Assembly (NCBI GenBank): GCA_944375765.1
Contig: CALWAR010000129.1
Location: 28,055-92,054 of the forward strand
DNA length: 64,000 nt
Source: an uncultured Mediterraneibacter sp.
GTDB lineage: Bacteria > Bacillota > Clostridia > Lachnospirales > Lachnospiraceae
Reading direction: 5' to 3'
The translations under genes were made by a program, and so were the position numbers. The notes below the pieces were generated by a model. The model was given only the letters and a program-made list of their open reading frames with translations, searched no databases and was not told the origin of the DNA. Of this stretch, positions 44,014 through 53,172 are shown in pieces (within the stretch, counting starts at the first letter, position 1; the number at the start of each line of letters is the position of its first letter).

Positions 44014-46215
44014 TCAGGACAGGATCTCAAAATTTACTGTCTTCTGTAATTTATCTGCATCAGTCACACGGACACTGACAGTCTGTCCCAGCCTGTATCT
44101 GTTCCCGGTGTGCGCCCCGATCATCTCATACGTCTGTTCGGAAAACTCGTAGTGATCTTCTCGCATATCCGCAACATGGACGAGCCCCTCGACAGTATTC
44201 TGCAGTTCTACATAGACTCCCCATTTTGTAACACCGGAGATCACACCCTCATATTCTTCACCGATGCGGTCTCTCATGTACTCTGCTTTCTTCATCTTTA
44301 CGACTTCGCGCTCCGCCTCCTCTGCTCTGCGCTCACTCTCGCTGCACTGAGCGGCCACCCCCGGGAGTATATCCGCATAGTGGGCGATGCGGTCTCCGTT
44401 TAAGCGCCCCCTTATATTTTCTTTAATGATACGGTGTATCTGCAGATCCGGGTAACGCCTGATCGGAGATGTAAAATGAGTGTAATACCTAGCCGCAAGA
44501 CCGAAATGTCCTGTGTTCTCTGTCGTATATCTTGCCCGTTTCATCGAGCGCAGCGCAAGCCTGCTGATCATCGCCTCGTAAGGAGTCCCCTCTATCCTCT
44601 CAAGGAGCTTCTGTATCTCTTTCGGACGCACTTCATTCCTGACGTGGATGTGATATCCGAAATTATTAATAAAAGTCGAGAGATGGCGTATCTTCTCCTC
44701 ATCAGGGACTTCATGTGTGCGGTAGAGGAACGGTACTTCCATCCAGCAATATTCTTCCGCCACAGTCTCGTTTGCGATCAGCATAAAATCCTCTATGATC
44801 TTTGTCGCATCGTTGCGGTCATAGGGCCTTACATCGACCGGCTTTCCCGTCCCGTCCAGCAGAACTTTTGTCTCGGGCATATCAAAATCTATAGATCCTC
44901 TTCTTCCCCTGCGTTTTCTTAAGATTCCCGACAGTTCCCGCATCAGGAGCAGCAGAGGCGTATATTCCGCGTAATCCGCATATTCGGAGCCAACTGTATC
45001 CGGGCTTTCTGTCCGCCTTTCATTCTCCATCTGCCCTGTATTCTCTGTCTTCTCTTCATTCTCAGTGCGGCCGGTATCATTTGCAGAAAGGACTTCCGCC
45101 ACACCGCTATAACTCATCCGCTTATTCACTCTGATCACTGTCTCCGCGATCTCATGATCTGTTATCTCTCCATCGGGAGAAATCGTCATGATGCAGGAGA
45201 GGGCCAGCCTGTCCTCACCCACATTCAGAGAGCAGATGCCATTAGACAGCTTATGTGGGAGCATCGGTATGACGCGGTCTGCAAGATATACGCTTGTCCC
45301 ACGCTTAAGCGCCTCTCTGTCGAGGGCGCTCTTCTCCTGCACATAATTGCTGACGTCGGCAATATGCACGCCCAGACGATAACTGCCGTTTTCTTTGGTA
45401 AGAGAGACTGCATCATCCAGGTCCTTTGCGTCTTCTCCGTCTATCGTCACCATCACCCAGTCGCGCAGATCTTTCCGTCCTGCACAGTCGGCTTCGCTGA
45501 CCGGCTTACCCACCCGCTCTGCCTGATTTATGACCTTCTCAGGGAATTCTGTCGGGATCCCTGCGTCCATCACGATCGAGAGGATATCTGTACCGGGATC
45601 ATTGATATGACCGATGATCTGAACGATTTCCCCCTCCGGCTTCATATGAGCCTCTCCGTACGACGTCAGCTCTGCCACGACTTTGTGCCCCGTCATGGCC
45701 CCGTGTTCCTTTCCTGCCGGGATATAGATATCTTTCAGATATCTCTGATCATCGGGGCGGACGAAGCCAAAGCTCTTACTCTTTTCATATATGCCTACAA
45801 TGCGCACGACGTTATGGGCAAGTATGCGGACGATCTTTCCCTCTCTGCGCCTGCCCGCCGGAGCCGAAGTGATGATGAACTCCACTTCATCCCCATGGAA
45901 AGCGCCGGAGATATTTTCCTCCGGGATAAAAACGTCTGCATCCCCGTTCTCTGACGTTACAAATCCGAACCCTCTCGCATTGGACTGGAAGATCCCTTTC
46001 TGATGGACGGCATGTCCCCTTGTATATTTTCCTCTTTTGGACAGCGAGATCTTTCCCTCCTCTACCAGAGCGTCGAGAACTTCCCGCAGTTCTCCCCGCT
46101 GTTCTCCCGGTATCTGAAGCACGGCCGCTATCTCCTTTATCTTCATCGGCACATAGAGATCATCGCCGATAAAATCATATATTACTTTCTTCCTCTTCTC
46201 AAATGTCTGATCCAT
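44014..46215 (-). CDS. rnr: Ribonuclease R
   Basis: A 3'-5' exoribonuclease of 733 residues. Two cold-shock type domains are near the N-terminus (GIFQSNARGFGFVTSENGDADVFI, KSFGFVRPDDQ), then the catalytic RNB domain with TIDGEDAKDLDDAVSL and the Asp pair that holds Mg, and a C-terminal S1 domain. A 45-residue low-complexity acidic insertion rich in Glu, Asn and Thr (about 384-428) interrupts the RNB domain, which is unusual for the family. RNase R degrades structured RNA and works with tmRNA/SmpB, which fits the neighbour. Confidence 0.95.
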   Translation of the reverse strand: MDQTFEKRKKVIYDFIGDDLYVPMKIKEIAAVLQIPGEQRGELREVLDALVEEGKISLSKRGKYTRGHAVHQKGIFQSNARGFGFVTSENGDADVFIPEENISGAFHGDEVEFIITSAPAGRRREGKIVRILAHNVVRIVGIYEKSKSFGFVRPDDQRYLKDIYIPAGKEHGAMTGHKVVAELTSYGEAHMKPEGEIVQIIGHINDPGTDILSIVMDAGIPTEFPEKVINQAERVGKPVSEADCAGRKDLRDWVMVTIDGEDAKDLDDAVSLTKENGSYRLGVHIADVSNYVQEKSALDREALKRGTSVYLADRVIPMLPHKLSNGICSLNVGEDRLALSCIMTISPDGEITDHEIAETVIRVNKRMSYSGVAEVLSANDTGRTENEEKTENTGQMENERRTESPDTVGSEYADYAEYTPLLLLMRELSGILRKRRGRRGSIDFDMPETKVLLDGTGKPVDVRPYDRNDATKIIEDFMLIANETVAEEYCWMEVPFLYRTHEVPDEEKIRHLSTFINNFGYHIHVRNEVRPKEIQKLLERIEGTPYEAMISRLALRSMKRARYTTENTGHFGLAARYYTHFTSPIRRYPDLQIHRIIKENIRGRLNGDRIAHYADILPGVAAQCSESERRAEEAEREVVKMKKAEYMRDRIGEEYEGVISGVTKWGVYVELQNTVEGLVHVADMREDHYEFSEQTYEMIGAHTGNRYRLGQTVSVRVTDADKLQKTVNFEILS

Positions 46216-46374
46216 ATCTCTTCTCCTATCCGATCTGCGCTTATCGTACAGCCCACGCCGTTCGCTGTACCGCTCAGCTCAGGACTACGTCCCCCGCTGA
46301 CCGTTGTCCGCCGGATGTCCGCATGTCTGTTCAGCAGGTCTGTCCATCCATGCGGCCGCCCTCCGGGCGTATCG

Positions 46375-46414
46375 CACAAAAACATAAGCACTCTATGTCC
46401 GTATAGAGTGCTTA
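46375..46414 (-). terminator. Terminator after secG
   Basis: Perfect arms TAAGCACTCTAT (46385-46396) and ATAGAGTGCTTA (46403-46414) are followed on minus by TGTTTTTG. The 160 bases between it and rnr hold no gene that I see. Confidence 0.75.
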
Positions 46415-46449
46415 CATGGTTATTATCTTCTGATATAGAACATTTGATA

Positions 46450-46692
46450 CTAATTCAGGACTCCGAGATTAAGTACCATGGCCAATACGATAAAGAGCAC
46501 CGCCAGAACGCGGGTCACTTTTACAAGCGCCCCTTCCATCGAACGCCCTTTGTTGTGTCCCCAATAAGTGTCTGCCGCTCCGCTGATCGTGCCGAATCCC
46601 GCCGACTTTCCCTCCTGTAAGAGAATGATCGCAGCCAGCCCAATACAGTCTATAACAAAGATGATCGTTATCACAATCTTCAAAATATCCAT
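46450..46692 (-). CDS. secG: Protein translocase subunit SecG
   Basis: A small (80-residue) membrane subunit of the Sec translocon with two hydrophobic helices (about 4-22 and 60-77), separated by LLQEGKSAGFGTISGAADTYWGHNKGRSMEGAL. The conserved LLQxGK and FG/G-rich loop match the family. The start has GCAGGAGGTGTAGATA. It is upstream of rnr-smpB. Confidence 0.95.
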   Translation of the reverse strand: MDILKIVITIIFVIDCIGLAAIILLQEGKSAGFGTISGAADTYWGHNKGRSMEGALVKVTRVLAVLFIVLAMVLNLGVLN

Positions 46693-46792
46693 TATCTACA
46701 CCTCCTGCGGATGAACCACGATTATTCTATCACAGTTGTCTGGTCTTTGCAAGCACTAAAACCGTTCCCCGGCAGCTGGAGTAACAGTTACG

Positions 46793-47236
46793 CTAAAAGA
46801 TGCCGAATATTTTTTCGCGGAACGCTGCATACAGAGAGTCGTAATCCGTATACTGGATATTGCTGTCCCTGAACCGACGGCCCCACTCATCCCGCAGATG
46901 ATCGGCAATCAGTCTCGCATCCTCATGTTCAGTCCTGAGGATTGCAGGGAAGATATAGTAGATCATGAAGAAGTTCAGATCAAGCTGTACAACTGACTCG
47001 ATTTTCCCTTTTTGGGGTGAGATATATGCTTTCTCTACTTTTTCTGCGAATGTACGCGCGATCTCGTCGGCGGCAGCGGCCTTGTCCTCTGCACTTCCGA
47101 CATGCTCTGTCATCTCATTGAAGTAATGGCCATACTTTGCAAGGAATTCCTCCATGTTTGATTTATAGTTTTTTTTCTTGAGCTTCTTCATCATCGGTTT
47201 CATATTTTCAAAAACTATTTCTATGTGATCCAGCAT
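46793..47236 (-). CDS. Hypothetical cytosolic protein
   Basis: The 147-residue protein has no signal peptide or membrane segment and no motif I recognise. It is helical-looking, with a basic patch MKKLKKKNYKSNMEE near the start and a hydrophobic stretch DLNFFMIYYIFPAIL near residues 87-101 followed by DARLIADHLRDEWGRRF. The start ATG has GACGGAGGAAAAGAT. It lies between fucU and secG on the same strand and may be co-transcribed with fucU. I assign no function. Confidence 0.6.
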   Translation of the reverse strand: MLDHIEIVFENMKPMMKKLKKKNYKSNMEEFLAKYGHYFNEMTEHVGSAEDKAAAADEIARTFAEKVEKAYISPQKGKIESVVQLDLNFFMIYYIFPAILRTEHEDARLIADHLRDEWGRRFRDSNIQYTDYDSLYAAFREKIFGIF

Positions 47237-47288
47237 ATCTTTTCCTCCGTCTCTGACCTCCCCTGTGATACTGCTCTGTCCTTTGCGA

Positions 47289-47729
47289 TCAGTCGGTGAC
47301 TACTCCTTTCTGCAGCATGATATTCGCATAGAGAGCAGACTCTCCCGTTGCGATAATGGCATAGACTTTTTTTGCCTCTTCATAGAATGTAAATCTCTCA
47401 ATATTTCCCACTGCCGCATCGCCTCTGTCATCATATTTACGGATGATCTCCTTATATGTGTCCCAGATCGGCGTCTCCACATCATCTCCAGGCATCACTT
47501 CCATAAGATTGACCGGATGCTCCACATATGTGTCCAGCGGAAATACCTGCAGGATGGCATCGAGCAGCTCCGGCACTCCGTGTCCGTCACAGCGGATCAC
47601 AACAGCGTCTTTCCCCATAGATTCTGCCGGGAAGTTGCCGTCAGAGATGACAAGTCTGTCGCTGTGCCCCATCTCAGCCAGCACTTTCAGAAGTTCAGGT
47701 GATAATATCTTCGGGATTCCTTTTAACAT
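47289..47729 (-). CDS. fucU: L-fucose mutarotase FucU/RbsD family
   Basis: The 146-residue protein has the RbsD/FucU signature LSPELLKVLAEMGHSDRLVISDGNFPA with the active-site His and Asp, and later VEHPVNLMEVMPGD. It interconverts alpha and beta anomers of the sugar. With a fucose isomerase and kinase in the same window, FucU is more likely than RbsD. It lies downstream of the ABC importer but beyond its terminator, with TATAAT-like sequence nearby, so it may have its own promoter. Start has ATAGGAGGACGTAAG. Confidence 0.85.
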   Translation of the reverse strand: MLKGIPKILSPELLKVLAEMGHSDRLVISDGNFPAESMGKDAVVIRCDGHGVPELLDAILQVFPLDTYVEHPVNLMEVMPGDDVETPIWDTYKEIIRKYDDRGDAAVGNIERFTFYEEAKKVYAIIATGESALYANIMLQKGVVTD

Positions 47730-47789
47730 CTTACGTCCTCCTATCCGTTCATTCTTTGTCAGTTACTATTTCATATTATAATATTTTTT

Positions 47790-47826
47790 CTTTTAAAAAG
47801 GAACCGGGAATTTCCCGATTCCTTTT
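47790..47826 (-). terminator. Terminator of the sugar ABC operon
   Basis: A stem between AAAAGGAA-CGGGAA and TTCCCG-TTCCTTTT lies about 110 nt after the binding-protein stop, with TTTTT on the minus strand. Confidence 0.65.
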
Positions 47827-47935
47827 ATGTCCAGGCCGCCCTCCGCACCGGTCAGCATCGCACCGGTACTGTCTCGGCCTGTATGCACGTTTTGATCAAA
47901 ATTATGATTGGACTGCTTTAGTTGTCTGCTGCAAA

Positions 47936-49066
47936 TCAGTCATACAGGTTAGGAGCAATGTCTGCCTCTTCCATGTTCTCTGCGTCATACCAGTAGCTGT
48001 CTGTTGCGATATCTTCTACAGTCTCGCCTTCGCAGTAGTCATACAGAGCGTGGATAGCAAGATTACCCTGATCAACAGGAGCCTGCGTAACTGCACCGAT
48101 GAGTGTTCCGTCAGCAATAGCAGCTTTCAGAGTAGCGCCTGCATCGAATCCCACACCAACGATACCCTCGTCAGGAGTAGACGCGAGTACGCTCAGGTTC
48201 TGGTTAGCTGTGAGGACGCCCTCTGCCGTAACCTGGTTGGATCCGAAGATCGCGATCGTATCTTCTTTGTTCATGATGTTAGAAGCCTCTGTAGCGGACA
48301 GCTCAACTGTTGTCTGAGCCGGTACTGCTACTTCGATGATAACATCTGCCGAACCCTCATCGCCGTTGTTCTCTACCTGATCTACATAGAACTGGTTGCC
48401 GATAACTGCAACTGTCTTTCCATCAGCCTCTAAGAGTTCTTTCATCTTGTTGATGAATCCCATACCACGGCCGGAGATGTTAGCTGATGTAGCATCCTGG
48501 TTTACTTCACCGATCCTTACCGGCTCTGTTGCGTTAGCAATGTAGTCTTTGATTACTTCATACATGTTCTCTGCTGCAACAGCGCCTGCAGACTCGTTGT
48601 CCGTAGCGATCGTAGCGATGACCGATCCTTCAGGAGCATCCGGCACGCCTGTATCGAAGCATACTACCGGGATCTCAGCGTCAAGTGCATCCTGGAGAGA
48701 ATCAAGAACTGCGCTCTGGTCATTCGCTGCAAGAGCGATTCCGTCAGGACTCTGGCTGATCGCATTGTTCAGCATGTTGACCTGATCCGCGATATCAGAC
48801 TCTGCATTCGGTCCCGTTGTGTTTACAGTAACTCCCAGCTCCTCAACTGCCGCGTCGATTCCCTGGATAGCTGCCTGCCAGTATGTGGACTGGAAGCTCT
48901 TTACCACAACTTCAAAATGATAGCTTCCGCCGCCTGAGGAGCTGTCATCCGATGAAGAACCGCCGTCGCCTGATGATGAGTTGCTTCCTCCTCCGCTGCC
49001 GCATCCTGCCACAAGGCCGGCTACCATACATCCGCCGAGTAATACTGCTAAAACTTTCTTTTTCAT
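47936..49066 (-). CDS. Sugar ABC transporter substrate-binding lipoprotein (RbsB type)
   Basis: The 376-residue lipoprotein has a signal peptide with lipobox VAGC (Cys about 22), a Ser/Gly/Asp-rich linker of about 25 residues, and the type 1 sugar-binding fold. VVKSFQSTYWQAAIQGIDAAVEELGV, DQVNMLNNAISQSPDGIALAAND and VPVVCFDTGVPDAPE are recognisable, and VGVGFDAGATLKAAIADGTLIGAVTQAP matches RbsB-type ends. It probably recognises a monosaccharide such as L-fucose. The gene is last in the importer operon, after a stable hairpin that can raise its mRNA level. Confidence 0.9.
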   Translation of the reverse strand: MKKKVLAVLLGGCMVAGLVAGCGSGGGSNSSSGDGGSSSDDSSSGGGSYHFEVVVKSFQSTYWQAAIQGIDAAVEELGVTVNTTGPNAESDIADQVNMLNNAISQSPDGIALAANDQSAVLDSLQDALDAEIPVVCFDTGVPDAPEGSVIATIATDNESAGAVAAENMYEVIKDYIANATEPVRIGEVNQDATSANISGRGMGFINKMKELLEADGKTVAVIGNQFYVDQVENNGDEGSADVIIEVAVPAQTTVELSATEASNIMNKEDTIAIFGSNQVTAEGVLTANQNLSVLASTPDEGIVGVGFDAGATLKAAIADGTLIGAVTQAPVDQGNLAIHALYDYCEGETVEDIATDSYWYDAENMEEADIAPNLYD

Positions 49067-49234
49067 ATTTCATATCCTCCTGAAATAATTTTTCCGGCCA
49101 TTTTGAAATCCCTGCTTCCCGCGGCAAACATTCCTGCCATATGGATACCGTGCATATATATCCATAAGCATTCTCAGTCGTGCATTGGTACGCTGGTCTT
49201 TCCGGCATGGCCTGCCATTGCATGGTTTCTATAG

Positions 49235-49282
49235 TAACAGCCGGCAGTCAGTTATTTCTGCTTATACAGCTCCCGGCTGTTA
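49235..49282 (-). repeat. Intercistronic hairpin before the binding-protein gene
   Basis: Perfect 10-bp arms TAACAGCCGG (49235-49244) and CCGGCTGTTA (49273-49282) lie in the 237-nt gap between the permease stop and the binding-protein start. No T-run follows on minus. It is suited to mRNA processing or stabilisation rather than termination. Confidence 0.6.
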
Positions 49283-49303
49283 TCTATCAAAGTTTAACGG
49301 CGA

Positions 49304-50314
49304 TCACTTTCCTGACTCTCTCTTCCGCTTCACGATATCGATCATCACGGCTACGATCAGTACAAGACCTGTGATGATCTGCTGCCAGTTCGCCGTCAGT
49401 CCGATAAACGGAAGTCCTGTCTTAAGAAGACAGATAACGAAAACTCCGATCAGTGTGCCTGTGACGCTTCCGACACCGCCTGTCATGGACACACCGCCTA
49501 CGATCGCGCCGCCGATGGCATCCATCTCAAATCCGGCGCCGCTTCCCGGCTGTACAGTAGCGAAGATCGCCGAGTACGCGATTGCCGCAAGTCCTGCGAA
49601 GAATCCGCAGATCACATATGCCATTACGTGATAGAACTTTACGTTGACTCCGGAGAGCCTTGTAGCTTCCTTATTGCTTCCGATCGCCAGTGTGTAGCGC
49701 CCCATCTTCGTGTGGTTCAATACAAAGCTCATGATGATCACAAGCAGGATGATCCAAAGGAATCCGACGGGGATATTCTGACCATTCACCTGGATCTTAA
49801 AAATGCTTCTGAACCATCCGCCCGGCGCCGTAGCTGTCGGCCATGGAATACCATATCCGCCGACCACGAACGCCCCGAATCCCCGGGTGATCATACAGGT
49901 ACACAAGGTTGCCAGGAATGCCGGCAGATCCATAAGCGCCACCAGACATCCGTTGATCACTCCGAAGATAACACCCATCAGAACCGTTACGAGCATGCCC
50001 GCCGCTACCGGCCAGTCCTGATGTACGACCAGATATCCTCCGATCAGCGAGTAGCAGATCAGTCCTGTGCCGATGGAAAGGTCAACGCCTGCTGTCAGCA
50101 GCGGGAATGTGACTCCGATCGCCATCAGAGCGATGTAATAGGAATAATCCAGGATACTTACTATTGTTGTATATTTTCTAAATCCCGGGCTCATAGCACT
50201 GAAGAAGATAAACATTGCAATGACGATGATCAGAACGATAAACTTCTGTCCGCCCATCCTGTCAATGAATGACCTGTTCGTGCCGGCCGTCTTACTTACC
50301 GATTTATTTGCCAT
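49304..50314 (-). CDS. Sugar ABC transporter permease (RbsC type), first
   Basis: The 336-residue membrane protein has about nine helices and the RbsC-type signature GVTFPLLTAGVDLSIGTGLICYS, with the later loop AIGSNKEATRLSGVNVKFYHVMAYVICG and GGAIVGGVSMTGG. It is similar to the permease at 51878. The pair may form a heterodimer, unlike E. coli RbsC, which pairs with itself. ATG at 50314 has GGGAGGAAAGCGTG; a GTG one codon upstream is an alternative. Confidence 0.9.
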   Translation of the reverse strand: MANKSVSKTAGTNRSFIDRMGGQKFIVLIIVIAMFIFFSAMSPGFRKYTTIVSILDYSYYIALMAIGVTFPLLTAGVDLSIGTGLICYSLIGGYLVVHQDWPVAAGMLVTVLMGVIFGVINGCLVALMDLPAFLATLCTCMITRGFGAFVVGGYGIPWPTATAPGGWFRSIFKIQVNGQNIPVGFLWIILLVIIMSFVLNHTKMGRYTLAIGSNKEATRLSGVNVKFYHVMAYVICGFFAGLAAIAYSAIFATVQPGSGAGFEMDAIGGAIVGGVSMTGGVGSVTGTLIGVFVICLLKTGLPFIGLTANWQQIITGLVLIVAVMIDIVKRKRESGK

Positions 50315-50327
50315 CACGCTTTCCTCC

Positions 50328-51824
50328 CTAATCTATCTCTCTTGTAGCCATATTCATGATATTTTCCTGTGTAGCTTCGGAAATATCCAGCTCACCGGTC
50401 TTCTTACCCTCGCACATAACGACGATCCTGTCGCTCATACGTAAGATCTCGGTCATTTCAGAGGAAACCATTATAATGGCTTTGCCTTCGGCCGCAAGCT
50501 GGTTCATCAGCTTATAGATCTCGTTTTTGGCTCCGACGTCGATACCTCTTGTCGGCTCATCAAAGATCAGGATATCAGAGTTTCTTGTCAGCCACTTCGC
50601 GATAACGACTTTCTGCTGATTACCACCCGACAGGTTCACGACAAGCTGATCTACGCCCGGAGTTTTTGTATCAAGAGACTTCACAAACTTCTCGGCAACG
50701 TCATGTTCTTTCCTTTTATTGATAAACGGTCCGTTGGAGTAATCGTCGAGATCTGCCATTGTCGTATTCTCAGCAACCGTCTTCTGAACGACGATACCAT
50801 ATCGCTTTCTGTCCTCCGACAAGTAGCCGATACCATGTCTGACAGCATCCTGCGGGCTTCTGATAATAACTTTCTTCCCGTTGATATAGATGTCTCCGCT
50901 GTCGATCGGATCTGCTCCAAACAGCGCCCGCATCGTTTCGGTACGTCCCGCGCCCATCAGCCCTGAAAAACCGAGTATCTCGCCTTTGTGGAGTTCAAAA
51001 CTCACATCCCGTACCATCTTGCCGGCATTGAGATGATCTACTTTAAGTACAACCGGAGAGCCTTTCGGAGTCATATTCTGCGTCTTCGGATCTTCATAGA
51101 TCACACGTCCGACCATCATGTTGATGATGTCGTCTTTCGTGGAGTCTTTCGTAATAAGCGTTCCTACATATGTACCGTCCCTCATGACCGTAACGCGGTC
51201 TGTGATGACCTTGATCTCATCCATACGGTGTGATATATATACGATGCCAAGTCCCTGCTTTCTCAGATCGCGGATAATCTTGAAGAGTTCTTCGATCTCG
51301 TTCTCTGTCAGCGCTGCGGACGGCTCGTCAAAGATAATGACTTTTGCGTCATGTGAGATCGCTTTTGCAATCTCGCACATCTGCTGCTTGCCGACTGTCA
51401 GCCTGCTCATCGTCTCTGTAGGATCGATATCGATATGCATCCTGTCGAAGAGTTTTCTCGCTTCTTCGTTCATCTTCTTGTCATCAATGCGGATGCCTTT
51501 TTTAAACTCTCTTCCGATGAACACGTTCTGTGCGACTGTCAGGTCGCCCAGCATGTTCAGCTCCTGATGCACGATAACGATACCTGCATCCTGCGCTTCT
51601 CTTGTATTATGGAATTCTACTTCTTTTCCTTCATATGTAATCGTTCCGGAATCTTTCTTATAGATGCCTGTCAGCACTTTCATCAGCGTTGACTTTCCGG
51701 CGCCGTTCTCTCCCATGAGTGCGTGTACTTCACCTTTTCTGACTTCCAGATCTACATGGTCCAGTGCATGAACACCCGGGAAAGATTTGTCGATCCCTTT
51801 CATTGTTAATATAACTTCGCCCAT
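50328..51824 (-). CDS. Sugar ABC transporter ATP-binding protein (RbsA/MglA type)
   Basis: The 498-residue protein is a tandem of two ATPase domains. The first has Walker A GENGAGKST and signature-region RLTVGKQQM with VIIFDEPSAALTENE; the second lacks a good Walker A (FSGLMGAGRTETM) but has NLSGGNQQKVVIAKWL and ILIFDEPTRGIDVGAK. This is the standard make-up of carbohydrate importers, with one degenerate site. It is between two permease genes. Confidence 0.95.
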   Translation of the reverse strand: MGEVILTMKGIDKSFPGVHALDHVDLEVRKGEVHALMGENGAGKSTLMKVLTGIYKKDSGTITYEGKEVEFHNTREAQDAGIVIVHQELNMLGDLTVAQNVFIGREFKKGIRIDDKKMNEEARKLFDRMHIDIDPTETMSRLTVGKQQMCEIAKAISHDAKVIIFDEPSAALTENEIEELFKIIRDLRKQGLGIVYISHRMDEIKVITDRVTVMRDGTYVGTLITKDSTKDDIINMMVGRVIYEDPKTQNMTPKGSPVVLKVDHLNAGKMVRDVSFELHKGEILGFSGLMGAGRTETMRALFGADPIDSGDIYINGKKVIIRSPQDAVRHGIGYLSEDRKRYGIVVQKTVAENTTMADLDDYSNGPFINKRKEHDVAEKFVKSLDTKTPGVDQLVVNLSGGNQQKVVIAKWLTRNSDILIFDEPTRGIDVGAKNEIYKLMNQLAAEGKAIIMVSSEMTEILRMSDRIVVMCEGKKTGELDISEATQENIMNMATREID

Positions 51825-51877
51825 ATCCTTTACCCTTGCCTTTCTTGATCACACTTTCTGATTTCCATGTATCGTCA

Positions 51878-52897
51878 TCAATTCTTCCTGCGTCTTGCGA
51901 CAACGTCGGCAAATACCGCAACGATAACGATGACGCCTGTGATGATAAGCTGCAGGTTTTTATCCAGACTGAGAGCCATGATCCCCTCCTGAAGAAGAGA
52001 GATGATCAATACGCCTATGATCGTACCGCTGATCGAAGCAAGACCGCCTGCCATTGACGTACCGCCCATAACACAGCCCGCGATCGCCTCGTTGTTATAT
52101 TGGTCGCCGTAACCGGGCTGTACTGTTGTATAAGCTCCTACAAAGAAGATCGCCGCGATCCCGACCAGGAGACCGCAAAGAATATATGCGGACATTTCCC
52201 ATTTTTTAACATTGACGCCGGAGAGTCTCACTGCTTCTTTGTTGCTGCCAAGAGAGAGGATATAGCGTCCCATCTTCGTCTTATTCAGGATCACCGCACA
52301 GATAACGGCTATCACAAGAAGAATGACAAGTCCGACGGGAATGCCGTTCATAGTTACCAGATTTCTGAACCAGCCTCCGTCGCCGTCCAACTGCGGCCAG
52401 CTTACGGACTGTGTCTGCGTAAATACGGAAGCAAGTCCTTTCGCGATGTTCATACTTGCCATGGATGTTATAAATGACGGCACATCCCAGTACGCTACAA
52501 GATACCCGTTAAAGATACCGAACGCGAGCCCTACCACCAGGCTGATCACCAGAGCGGCTCCCATCGGAACTCCGTGTATGTTGAAACTGAAGCCTGCCAT
52601 CAGTGCACAGCAGAACATGACCGGACCGATGGAGAAATCGATCCCTCCCGTCGCAATCACGAACGTAACTGCCAGTGACAGGAATCCCAGGAAATATGCG
52701 TAGTTCAGAGCGCTCAGGATACGCCTTGTTCCCAGGAACGATCCTCCTGTCAGTACACAGAACAGAGCGTACAGCAGGAGCAGCACGATGCACAGCACGA
52801 TCCTGTTAAACCCTACCTTTTTGACCAAAGGATTTTGTTTGATACTTTCCACTTTTCTTCCTCCCATCTTATGCTTAGATGATTTGTTATGATTCAT
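51878..52897 (-). CDS. Sugar ABC transporter permease (RbsC type), second
   Basis: The 339-residue permease has about nine helices, with SLAVTFVIATGGIDFSIGPVMFC, the loop LGSNKEAVRLSGVNVKKWEMSAYILCG and CVMGGTSMAGG. It is related to the permease at 49304 and first in the operon. Start has GTGAGGCGCC. The promoter at 53033 and two LacI-type operators lie upstream, so the importer is under the LacI regulator at 53173. Confidence 0.9.
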   Translation of the reverse strand: MNHNKSSKHKMGGRKVESIKQNPLVKKVGFNRIVLCIVLLLLYALFCVLTGGSFLGTRRILSALNYAYFLGFLSLAVTFVIATGGIDFSIGPVMFCCALMAGFSFNIHGVPMGAALVISLVVGLAFGIFNGYLVAYWDVPSFITSMASMNIAKGLASVFTQTQSVSWPQLDGDGGWFRNLVTMNGIPVGLVILLVIAVICAVILNKTKMGRYILSLGSNKEAVRLSGVNVKKWEMSAYILCGLLVGIAAIFFVGAYTTVQPGYGDQYNNEAIAGCVMGGTSMAGGLASISGTIIGVLIISLLQEGIMALSLDKNLQLIITGVIVIVAVFADVVARRRKN

Positions 52898-52939
52898 GGC
52901 GCCTCACTGATCCAATGATTCCCCCATTCCTCATTTTTC

Positions 52940-52953
52940 GCGTAACGGTTCGC
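52940..52953. promoter_or_regulatory. LacI-type operator O2 of the sugar importer
   Basis: Imperfect palindrome GCGTAACGGTTCGC. It is 80-95 bp downstream of the promoter at 53033 and 143 bp (centre to centre) from operator O1. Confidence 0.75.
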
Positions 52954-53032
52954 TTTTTCCCTATACAGTTTTAATTTACTTTTTCGGGCATTTTTTACAT
53001 TTATTTTAAATGAAAATCCCCTGTATAGTCAA

Positions 53033-53061
53033 ATTATACAACTGTACCCGCCTTTTGTCAA
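53033..53061 (-). promoter_or_regulatory. Consensus promoter of the sugar importer operon
   Basis: Minus-strand TTGACA (53056-53061) and TATAAT (53033-53038) with a 17-nt spacer: a full sigma-A consensus. Confidence 0.9.
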
Positions 53062-53082
53062 TAAAACCGTACTTATTTGTGA

Positions 53083-53096
53083 GCGAACCGGTTCGC
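53083..53096. promoter_or_regulatory. LacI-type operator O1 of the sugar importer
   Basis: Perfect palindrome GCGAACCGGTTCGC, 22 bp upstream of the -35. Together with O2 it could let a tetramer form a DNA loop over the promoter. Confidence 0.85.
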
Positions 53097-53172
53097 TTTC
53101 GTTGTTTTTACTAATTTACCAGTCCACATTTCGCGTTTCCGGCTCTTTTTTATGTGCACATCGTCCAATTTT

